DNA from: Alcaligenaceae bacterium | Lineage (GTDB): Bacteria; Pseudomonadota; Gammaproteobacteria; Burkholderiales; Burkholderiaceae | DNA: 5,492 nt | Reading direction: 5' to 3' | NCBI GenBank assembly: GCA_947445495.1 | Contig: CANFEI010000104.1 | Span: 1 to 5,492, forward strand | Shown: positions 1 through 4,686 of the stretch, piece by piece | Layout of the letters: each line of letters opens with the position of its first letter | Position numbering within the stretch: the first letter of the stretch is position 1 | The notes under the pieces: model-generated | The model's input: only the letters and a program-made list of their open reading frames with translations | Databases searched by the model: none | What the model was told of the DNA's origin: nothing | Program-made: the position numbers and the translations under genes

Positions 1-288
1 AGTAACGATCCTAACCGAACAAATCTCTATTCCGTTTCTATCGCACCGGTATGGCGTGTGACGCCTCAGTTCAAGCTGGCATTAGATGCGGGTATCAACA
101 CGAATCCTATCGTGGCAGACCAATCTTTGATTAATTACGGCATGGTTGCAGCGATTTACTCGCCCGCCAAAACGCTCGATCTCGGTTTGTCATTTCAGCG
201 CTACGCAGCTAATTTCGGTGGCGTATTCTCTGGCTCTGGGACGTATACAAATCGTATTCAAGCAGGCGTCACATGGCGCTTTGACTAA
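1..288 (+). CDS. Outer-membrane beta-barrel protein, C-terminal part (5' end outside window)
   Basis: The reading frame is open from base 1 and ends at TAA 286-288, leaving 95 visible residues of a longer protein. A GTG at 58-60 lies mid-frame and is not needed as a start, because coding sequence continues upstream to the window edge. The visible part alternates polar and hydrophobic residues in short strands (LYSVSIAPVWRV, FKLALDAGI, LDLGLSFQRYA, IQAGVTWRFD) separated by turns, as in transmembrane beta-barrels. It ends in an aromatic-rich strand with Phe next to last. The stretch containing NYGMVAAIYSP followed by LDLGLSF resembles the end of the Phenol_MetA_deg/'transporter' family of outer-membrane proteins. 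That family match is from memory and uncertain, and the substrate is unknown. The gene is followed directly by a strong terminator, so it ends its transcription unit. Confidence 0.7.
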   Translation, partial: SNDPNRTNLYSVSIAPVWRVTPQFKLALDAGINTNPIVADQSLINYGMVAAIYSPAKTLDLGLSFQRYAANFGGVFSGSGTYTNRIQAGVTWRFD

Positions 289-317
289 CAAAATCATTCA
301 TCATTTTTCGGCTCAAT

Positions 318-356
318 AAAAATGCCACAGCGAGCTTACTCGTGTGGCATTTTTTT
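318..356. terminator. Bidirectional rho-independent terminator
   Basis: A long stem-loop lies between two convergent genes. The outer arm 318-329 (AAAAATGCCACA) pairs perfectly with 343-354 (TGTGGCATTTTT). After a one-base bulge (G330), CGAG 331-334 pairs with CTCG 339-342 around a CTTA loop. A run of seven T (350-356) follows on the plus strand. The run of five A (318-322) provides the matching U-tract for minus-strand transcripts. It should therefore stop both the outer-membrane gene from the left and the peroxiredoxin gene from the right. Confidence 0.93.
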
Positions 357-369
357 ACAACCTAACTAA

Positions 370-873
370 TTAGATTGCTTTGACCATTGAGGCAGCGTCG
401 CTGACTTCGTACTTACCAGCAGCTTCGATATGCAGAACCTTGACGACACCGTCAACAATGTACGCTGCATAACGTTGCGAACGAACTCCCATACCACGTG
501 CAGTCAGATCCAGCTCAAGACCAAGCGCCTTTGTCCATTGCGCAGCACCGTCACCCATCATGCGAACCTTCGCGCCAACCTTTTGCTCGCGACCCCAAGC
601 GCCCATGACGAAAGCGTCATTGACCGCAACGCACCAAACCTCGTCAACGCCTTTCGCTTTAATCGCAGCGGCGTGCTCGACATAGCTTGGTACATGTTTA
701 GCCGAGCAAGTCGGGGTAAAGGCACCGGGCAACGCAAACATCAAAATCTTTTTGCCCTTGACGAGATCAGCAACCTGAAAATTGTTGGGGCCAACTGTGC
801 AACCCGCGGTTTCAACTTCAATGAACTCTGTGAGCGTGGCATCGGGCACTCGATCGCCGACTTTAATTGTCAT
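370..873 (-). CDS. Peroxiredoxin, Prx5 type (thiol peroxidase)
   Basis: A 167-residue single-domain cytoplasmic peroxidase that reduces hydrogen peroxide and organic hydroperoxides through a reactive cysteine. The peroxidatic site is PGAFTPTC, with Pro49, Thr53 and Cys56 in the family's PxxxTxxC pattern. The conserved arginine is probably Arg131 in GVRSQRYA. The early VGDRVPDATL and the central GVDEVWCVAVND also fit the AhpC/TSA Prx5 group. Two further cysteines (25 and 81) are present, but there is no obvious C-terminal resolving cysteine and no fused glutaredoxin domain as in Haemophilus-type hybrids. Recycling by glutathione/glutaredoxin or thioredoxin is inferred. The ATG start at 871-873 has a good Shine-Dalgarno (GAGGAGA on the minus strand, about 880-886). 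The gene ends just before the shared terminator. It is probably transcribed alone from the 146-bp gap upstream. Confidence 0.95.
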   Translation of the reverse strand: MTIKVGDRVPDATLTEFIEVETAGCTVGPNNFQVADLVKGKKILMFALPGAFTPTCSAKHVPSYVEHAAAIKAKGVDEVWCVAVNDAFVMGAWGREQKVGAKVRMMGDGAAQWTKALGLELDLTARGMGVRSQRYAAYIVDGVVKVLHIEAAGKYEVSDAASMVKAI

Positions 874-896
874 GTGATTTCTCCTCGGGCATCACG

Positions 897-912
897 GGCA
901 GCGACGGCTGCC
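897..912 (-). promoter_or_regulatory. GC-rich stem-loop in the peroxiredoxin leader
   Basis: GGCAGC (897-902) and GCTGCC (907-912) form a perfect 6-bp inverted repeat around a four-base loop. It lies about ten bases upstream of the peroxiredoxin Shine-Dalgarno. A direct repeat CGGGCA (886-891 and 895-900) overlaps the Shine-Dalgarno side. It could be an mRNA hairpin in the leader or an operator half. The arms are short, so chance is possible. Confidence 0.3.
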
Positions 913-936
913 ACACTTGAACCCAGCGTGACCGCT

Positions 937-942
937 ATCATA
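937..942 (-). promoter_or_regulatory. Possible -10 element for peroxiredoxin
   Basis: The minus strand reads TATGAT here, five of six matches to the sigma-70 -10 consensus. It lies 63 bases upstream of the peroxiredoxin ATG and would start RNA near position 930. No good -35 hexamer is visible 16-18 bases upstream, so the promoter would be weak or dependent on an activator. Nothing else in the 874-1019 gap scores better by eye. Confidence 0.3.
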
Positions 943-991
943 AGCCAGTCGGGCACGAAATGCGGGCGTGCGCGCTCACCCATTCCCACAT

Positions 992-1008
992 AAACCAAGG
1001 GGTTTTTT
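992..1008 (-). terminator. Weak candidate terminator after the universal stress gene
   Basis: Downstream of the universal stress gene stop, an AAACC / GGTTT inverted repeat with a four-base AAGG loop is flanked by a run of T on the plus strand. The stem is only 5 bp. On the transcribed (minus) side the following T-run is short (TTTAT). Termination here is doubtful, so read-through into the peroxiredoxin gene cannot be excluded. Confidence 0.25.
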
Positions 1009-1019
1009 GCGGCAAAGCG

Positions 1020-1493
1020 TTACTGCGCGGGCTTGGGATCGTCTTTTACGCGATAGACCAAAACCGGCATGTGTGTCAGCGCCAACACCTTGGTTGTCAC
1101 ACTCCCGAGCAACAGACGAGCCAATCCGCTACGACCATGGCTGCCAATAAAAATCATGTCGCAACCGTAGTCCTGCGCCGCTTGCACAATCCCATCTGCA
1201 ATATTGAAGTTTGAAACCGCATGGACAGTCGCTTTCACATTCGCAGTCTCTGCCCGATCGAGAATCGACTTCAGGTATTTTTTTGCTTGCTCAGCATTCG
1301 CTTGCTCGTAATCGGTGTCTGAAATTGCATACGCTGCCGACATACCTTCAAAACCGATCGTCGCAGCAAACGGCTGTGTGACATAGAGTGCCACAACCTC
1401 GGCTCCCGTTGCCCGCGCATAGCTAATGCCAGCATTTGCCGACTGCGCAGATAAGGGTGAGCCGTCCGTAGGAATTAATATCTTTTTGAACAT
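1020..1493 (-). CDS. Universal stress protein (UspA family)
   Basis: A 157-residue single Usp domain with the Rossmann-like nucleotide-binding fold. It begins MFKKILIPTDGS, with Asp10 in the usual nucleotide-contacting position. It carries the full ATP-binding signature G-2x-G-9x-G-S: Gly117, Gly120, Gly130 and Ser131 within GSHGRSGLARLLLGS. This places it in the ATP-binding group of Usp proteins rather than the UspA type that does not bind ATP. Such small cytoplasmic proteins aid survival under starvation, oxidative or low-oxygen stress, with partners mostly unknown. The frame also has an in-phase TTG at 1497-1499, but the Shine-Dalgarno AAGGAG (minus strand, 1501-1506) lies 7 bases from the ATG at 1491-1493 and only one base from the TTG, so the ATG is the start. 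A near-consensus FNR/ANR box lies about 88 bases upstream. Confidence 0.95.
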   Translation of the reverse strand: MFKKILIPTDGSPLSAQSANAGISYARATGAEVVALYVTQPFAATIGFEGMSAAYAISDTDYEQANAEQAKKYLKSILDRAETANVKATVHAVSNFNIADGIVQAAQDYGCDMIFIGSHGRSGLARLLLGSVTTKVLALTHMPVLVYRVKDDPKPAQ

Positions 1494-1500
1494 GACCAAA

Positions 1501-1506
1501 CTCCTT
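1501..1506 (-). promoter_or_regulatory. Start-deciding ribosome binding site of the universal stress gene
   Basis: The minus strand reads AAGGAG, a strong Shine-Dalgarno. The 7-base spacing selects the ATG at 1491-1493 over the in-frame TTG two codons upstream. Confidence 0.85.
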
Positions 1507-1511
1507 TAAGT

Positions 1512-1528
1512 TGAAATTAACAATTTCA
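1512..1528 (-). repeat. 7-bp inverted repeat in the universal stress gene leader
   Basis: TGAAATT (1512-1518) and AATTTCA (1522-1528) are perfect inverted arms around a three-base spacer. They end five bases upstream of the Shine-Dalgarno. The repeat is AT-rich. As DNA it could be an operator; as RNA it would be a weak hairpin next to the ribosome binding site. The role is unknown. Confidence 0.5.
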
Positions 1529-1574
1529 CGCTAAGTAGGCGGCTACAAGAACTTCAGCTATCTCTGCGCTAGTC

Positions 1575-1588
1575 TTGACATCAATCAA
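1575..1588. promoter_or_regulatory. Putative FNR/ANR box upstream of the universal stress gene
   Basis: The plus strand reads TTGAC-ATCA-ATCAA; in the direction of the universal stress gene it is TTGAT-TGAT-GTCAA. This matches nine of the ten defined bases of the FNR/ANR consensus TTGAT-N4-ATCAA. The centre is about 88 bases upstream of the ATG, which leaves room for an activator site near -41 and a leader of about 47 bases. No convincing -10 hexamer is visible at the expected place (about 1542-1552), the best being TGTAGC at 1547-1542. The box overlaps the stop codon of the upstream gene. Oxygen control is inferred. Confidence 0.5.
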
Positions 1589-1929
1589 CCGTTTCCGGTC
1601 GCAGCCCGGTATAACACCGAACAACGAGTGCCGGAACGGCAATAGGCTAGCACCGGTGCAGGCATGGTTTGCAGAAGCTCAGCAAAGCGCACCACATCAT
1701 CCTGTGTCATTGCACCACTGACAACGGGTTGGTATTCCACCCGCAGTCCCGCTTCGCGCGCGGCCACGGATACCTGCTCGGCTGTGGGTTGATCAGGCCC
1801 CGCCTCGTAGTCGGGTCGGTTAATGATGACGCTTTTAAAGCCCGCAGCAGCCACGGCTGCCATATCAGACGGCTGCAACTGCGGCGCTACCGCAAAATCA
1901 GGGGTAAGGGAATTAATAGGCGTCGACAC
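1585..1929 (-). CDS. DUF442 / TIGR01244-type sulfur transferase, phosphatase-like
   Basis: A 114-residue protein matching the small family called beta-lactamase hydrolase-like phosphatase domain (DUF442), also annotated as TIGR01244 sulfur transferase. The family has a tyrosine-phosphatase/rhodanese-like fold with a catalytic cysteine loop. Visible landmarks are FAVAPQLQPSDMAAVAAAGFKSVIINRPD (residues 12-40), the middle EAGLRVEYQPV, and the active-site loop CRSGTR (Cys97 to Arg102) after the strand APVLAY. A second cysteine, Cys103, follows directly. The length is full for the family, with a very short tail after the active-site helix. The start is GTG (1927-1929), supported by GGAG on the minus strand (1937-1940) with seven bases of spacing. 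In other bacteria the domain occurs alone or fused to a metallo-beta-lactamase-fold sulfur dioxygenase; here it stands alone. Its substrate cannot be told from the sequence. Confidence 0.88.
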   Translation of the reverse strand: MSTPINSLTPDFAVAPQLQPSDMAAVAAAGFKSVIINRPDYEAGPDQPTAEQVSVAAREAGLRVEYQPVVSGAMTQDDVVRFAELLQTMPAPVLAYCRSGTRCSVLYRAATGNG

Positions 1930-2007
1930 GAAGCGGCTCCGAGTAAAAAGGCTAGATAGATCCGGCGATAAAAATCAGCGTTATACATAATGCTTGTCGC
2001 ATAGTCG

Positions 2008-2724
2008 CTAGTATACGCAGCGAAAACCGATATAGACGACGTAGACATCGATCGGCTTGTACTGCATCCCCTCGACCCGCATCTGCGAGGGGCCGTACCA
2101 CCACGAACCACCCCCTGTCAGGCGCGTGTCCCCTTGTGCGTCAGCCAGCCATTCCCAAGCATTCGCTCCCATGTCAAACAGCCCATTGACTCCCCTGCGG
2201 GTTTTACCAACTGGCGCATGGCGCTCCCAGCCGTCGGCAGCTCCCTGGGTGTTTGCGCCCTCAGGTGAATCCCCTGTTGGGTAGGGGTAGGTTTTCCCTC
2301 GCACATAGGGTGCAGGCGGCTGCGTCCGCTGTTCGGTGTAGGCCGCGCGCGTCCACTCTGCCTTATTGGGTAGACGTCCACCCGCATCCTGACAAAAAGC
2401 TTGTGCCTCAGCCCACTTAATGTGCACAGCGGGTTCGTCGGGGGCACCAGGCTTACCGAAAGGCGCACGCCAGTTCCAACCTTGGCGCTTTTGCCAACCC
2501 ATCACATATTCGAAGCCACCACCGCTACGCTCCGCTTCGGTCACAACCCCTTTGCGGGCTGCGTATTGAGCAAAACGCCCAATACTCACTTCCGTTTCGT
2601 CAATGCTGTAGTCACCCATCTCTACCCGGGCAGCTGCCTGCTGTGCCGCGACAAACGGACCCATCAAGCAAGCGGCGATAGCACCCGCAACGCATAAAAA
2701 CCGCTTTAATTGAATAGATTTCAT
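2008..2724 (-). CDS. Exported SUMF1/FGE-fold protein lacking the FGE catalytic cysteines
   Basis: A 238-residue protein with an N-terminal export signal (basic MKSIQLKR, then a hydrophobic stretch to about residue 27; likely cleavage after Val-Ala-Ala27). IAAC19 could instead serve as a relaxed lipobox. The rest is a formylglycine-generating-enzyme-type (SUMF1, C-type-lectin-like) domain: ETEVSIGRFAQYA (43-55), GWNWRAPFG (82-90), HIKWAEAQAFC (101-111), GRLPNKAEWTRAA (116-128), GLFDMGANAWEW (181-192), GGGSWWY (204-210) and GFRC (233-236). Cys111 and Cys236 match the positions of a structural disulfide in human FGE. The segment where FGE has its copper-binding cysteine pair reads GGSWWYGPSQMR, with no cysteine, so sulfatase activation is unlikely. 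No DinB/EgtB iron-binding domain is present. A binding, scaffold or maturation role outside the cytoplasm, as proposed for NirV- or PvdO-like relatives, is inference. No clear Shine-Dalgarno precedes the ATG. Confidence 0.87.
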   Translation of the reverse strand: MKSIQLKRFLCVAGAIAACLMGPFVAAQQAAARVEMGDYSIDETEVSIGRFAQYAARKGVVTEAERSGGGFEYVMGWQKRQGWNWRAPFGKPGAPDEPAVHIKWAEAQAFCQDAGGRLPNKAEWTRAAYTEQRTQPPAPYVRGKTYPYPTGDSPEGANTQGAADGWERHAPVGKTRRGVNGLFDMGANAWEWLADAQGDTRLTGGGSWWYGPSQMRVEGMQYKPIDVYVVYIGFRCVY

Positions 2725-2828
2725 CGTAGATAACAGATAAGTTGGTGGGAACTCGAAATTGAGCGATACTTTGCGCAGCCTATCGCGACATATTTAGAAA
2801 TATATCTTAAACCGCCTCGGAGACAAAC
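2725..2828. promoter_or_regulatory. Divergent intergenic region between the SUMF1-fold and glutathione transferase genes
   Basis: These 104 bases separate two outward-facing genes, so promoters for both must lie here or overlap their starts. An AT-rich core (2789-2810) contains an inverted repeat, ATATTT (2790-2795) and AAATAT (2798-2803), with a two-base centre. CGATA (2764-2768) and TATCG (2781-2785) form a second, weaker pair. TATATC (2801-2806) and TATTTA (2791-2796) resemble -10 hexamers, but none has a well-spaced -35, so I do not assign exact promoters. A good Shine-Dalgarno, GGAG (2819-2822), precedes the transferase ATG by six bases. Confidence 0.45.
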
Positions 2829-3440
2829 ATGATTTTGGTTGGCCGCTATGCATCCCCTTTTGTACGACGTGTTGGGGTCGTCCTGCAAACTCTTGGAGTC
2901 CCTTATGAGCATAAGGTTTTGTCGACCGCCAAGGATGCTGAAGCAATCAAACGCTACAACCCCATTGCAAAAGTACCGGTACTGGTTATTGAGGATGGCG
3001 AGCACTTGATCGAAAGCGCTGCGATTATCGAAGCGATTCTGGAAATGACACCCAACCAAAAGCTGTTGGCCTTAAGCGGCGCAGCACGTCGTCAGACGCT
3101 GCAGCATTGCGCCATCATGACAAGCGGCCTAGATAAATCCATTCAAATTATCTATGAACCTCTCAAGCGACCTGCAGAAAAAGTCCACGAGCCTTACCTT
3201 GATGGTCTGCGCATACAAGTGCGTGCCAGCCTTGAGATCCTCGAAAGTCTGGCAGCCAAAGGCACCTTCCCTGGCGGTGCGCAGGCCAATCTAGCTGACA
3301 TCACTGTCGCAGTCGGCTGGTTCTTTCTGAACAAAGCCATGCCTAAAGTGGCAGCACCTGAGCAGTTTCCTAACCTGGCAGCGCTATCTGCGCGCTGCGA
3401 AGCCTTACCCGCGTTTAAAGCGTGTCAACTAGAAGGGTAG
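2829..3440 (+). CDS. Glutathione S-transferase family protein
   Basis: A 203-residue cytosolic GST of the usual length. The N-terminal thioredoxin-like domain (about 1-78) has the catalytic-type serine in YASPFVRR (Ser9), the cis-proline of the glutathione site in KVPVLV (Pro50) and the gamma-glutamyl-contacting pair Glu62-Ser63 in HLIESAAI. The helical C-terminal domain (about 85-203) carries the conserved fold-capping segment NLADITVAV with Asp157. The layout resembles the bacterial YibF-type GST group, whose substrates are poorly known; it may conjugate glutathione to electrophiles or act as a thiol-disulfide reductase. The start is ATG with GGAG six bases upstream. The MFS transporter gene begins 25 bases after the stop on the same strand, so the two are probably co-transcribed. 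A link between the enzyme and the transporter substrate is inference only. Confidence 0.93.
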   Translation: MILVGRYASPFVRRVGVVLQTLGVPYEHKVLSTAKDAEAIKRYNPIAKVPVLVIEDGEHLIESAAIIEAILEMTPNQKLLALSGAARRQTLQHCAIMTSGLDKSIQIIYEPLKRPAEKVHEPYLDGLRIQVRASLEILESLAAKGTFPGGAQANLADITVAVGWFFLNKAMPKVAAPEQFPNLAALSARCEALPAFKACQLEG

Positions 3441-3465
3441 TAATACGCCGCCTCGTGCACCAGCC

Positions 3466-4686
3466 ATGACAAGTAAACCATTCCATGGCTGGTGGATGGT
3501 GGCAGGCTGCATGGCAGTTGCCATCGTAGCCTGGTCGTTCGCTCTGTACGGCCCGAGTGTTTACCTCCACACCATTAGCCAGACGCATCATTGGTCCATC
3601 GGCTTAGTCTCGTCCGCGCTGACACTTTCCTTTTTAGTGAACGCGTCTGTTTTGAGTTTCGTGGGTAGTGCAATCGCCAAGCACGGACCTCGACTGGTGA
3701 TGGCGCTCGGCGCAGCGATAATGGCCGCAGGCTTTGTCGCGATGAGCCAGATCTCAGAGATCTGGCATGTTTACGCGTCCTTTGCTCTGGTGGGTCTTGG
3801 CTGGTCTTGTTTGTCTACCACTGCGATCACCTCCTCACTCGCACCTTGGTTCGAACGATACCAAGGGCGTGCCGTTTCCACCGCTATGCTCGGTGCAAGT
3901 ATTGGTGGCATGGTGGGTGTCCCCATCCTACTCGCCTTAATCGCCTGGTTAGGCTTCAACAAGGCAATGATCATAGTCGCCCTAATATTGTTGAGCACCG
4001 TGTGGTCAGTCAGTTTTTTTATCTTACGCCATCGCCCGCAGGACCTCGGTTTGTATCCGGATGGGGAAGCCCCTGTTTCGCAAGCAAATAAGCCTCTGGC
4101 CAAAGTTTGGTCACGGGCTGAAGCACTTCGCACACTCGCACTACGCAGCATCGCCCTCACCTTCGGCTTAGCGCTCATGGTGCAGATTGGCTTCCTCACG
4201 CACCAAGTGTCACTACTACTGCCGGCACTTGGCCAAGCTGCCACCGCAGGTTGTGTCACTGCCGCAGCAATGCTCGCCTTCGCCGGACGAATACTCTTAG
4301 CCAAATTTTCTGATCGTTTAGATGTCAGGCAAATCGCTTTTACAGTCTTACTCACCGCTGGTGCGAGCCTTGGCTTGGGATTCCTATTCCCAGATCAAGT
4401 ATGGGCGCTCGTCGTATGCGTACTAGGCTATGGCTTCACCGCAGGCAATATCACGACACTCCCCCCGGTGATCGTCAGGCGCGAATTCGGCGCGGCATCC
4501 TTTGGGGCCATCTTCGGAATCGCCGCAACGCTGATGCAGCTCATGTCAGCGATGGGTCCTGCATTTTTTGGACTGCTATACGACCTGAGTGGCGGCTACC
4601 GCTTGCCTCTGGGTCTCGCAGCGTTAATCAATGTTTTTGCGGCAGTGATCATCTTGCTCGGTGGCACATCGAAGAATAAGCACTAA
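3466..4686 (+). CDS. MFS transporter, OFA/monocarboxylate-like, 12 membrane helices
   Basis: A 406-residue inner-membrane carrier of the major facilitator superfamily. The opening HGWWMVAGCMAVAIVAWSFALYGPSVYL (helix 1, about 9-33), the RPQDLGLYPDG motif after helix 6 (190-200) and REFGAASFGAIFG near helix 11 (339-351) are typical of the oxalate/formate-antiporter (OFA) and monocarboxylate-like branch. About twelve hydrophobic segments are visible in two halves, joined by a polar loop (188-222). The usual motif A between helices 2 and 3 is degenerate (GSAIAKHGPR, 67-76). The substrate is not evident; organic anions are the family expectation. I saw no features of ArsJ. No Shine-Dalgarno is seen before the ATG; translation may couple to the transferase gene 25 bases upstream. 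A GTG at 3455 is out of frame. The TAA stop overlaps the TAG of the convergent arsenite exporter gene. Confidence 0.92.
   Translation: MTSKPFHGWWMVAGCMAVAIVAWSFALYGPSVYLHTISQTHHWSIGLVSSALTLSFLVNASVLSFVGSAIAKHGPRLVMALGAAIMAAGFVAMSQISEIWHVYASFALVGLGWSCLSTTAITSSLAPWFERYQGRAVSTAMLGASIGGMVGVPILLALIAWLGFNKAMIIVALILLSTVWSVSFFILRHRPQDLGLYPDGEAPVSQANKPLAKVWSRAEALRTLALRSIALTFGLALMVQIGFLTHQVSLLLPALGQAATAGCVTAAAMLAFAGRILLAKFSDRLDVRQIAFTVLLTAGASLGLGFLFPDQVWALVVCVLGYGFTAGNITTLPPVIVRREFGAASFGAIFGIAATLMQLMSAMGPAFFGLLYDLSGGYRLPLGLAALINVFAAVIILLGGTSKNKH
3746..3766. repeat. 21-bp palindrome inside the MFS gene
   Basis: GCCAGATCTC (3746-3755) and GAGATCTGGC (3757-3766) are perfect inverted arms around one central A. 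In the mRNA this would form a stem of about nine base pairs with a three-base loop. It encodes Ser94 to Trp100, the polar turn between membrane helices 3 and 4. No U-tract follows, so it is not a standard terminator. Confidence 0.6.

Noticed and set aside
605..620. ATGACG / CGTCAT inverted repeat in the peroxiredoxin gene
   Set aside because: Six-base arms with a four-base loop are common by chance, and it lies inside a conserved coding segment.
430..993. A 187-codon open frame on the plus strand opposite the peroxiredoxin gene
   Set aside because: It lies antisense to a clear peroxiredoxin, and its translation has no recognisable domain and an odd composition. It is a shadow frame.
1887..2111. 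A minus-strand frame bridging the SUMF1-fold and DUF442 genes
   Set aside because: It overlaps the true end of the SUMF1-fold gene, which finishes with the family's GFRCV-type ending, and the true start of the DUF442 gene. Its translation is low-complexity and it is not a frameshifted extension of either gene.
2972..2983. A 12-bp perfect palindrome (AGTACCGGTACT) in the transferase gene
   Set aside because: About one such palindrome is expected by chance in a window this long, and it encodes the conserved KVPVL segment.
2721..3059. A minus-strand open frame overlapping the divergent region and the transferase start
   Set aside because: Most of it is antisense to the glutathione transferase, and it has no recognisable product.
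3771..4355. A 194-codon open frame on the minus strand inside the MFS gene
   Set aside because: It is antisense to a well-supported membrane transporter and resembles no family.
3466..4686. Naming the MFS transporter as an arsenic gene (ArsJ or ArsK) because of the ACR3 neighbour
   Set aside because: The opening and loop motifs look like the OFA/monocarboxylate branch. No ArsJ partner (a GAPDH gene) is present, and the adjacent exporter gene is on the opposite strand.
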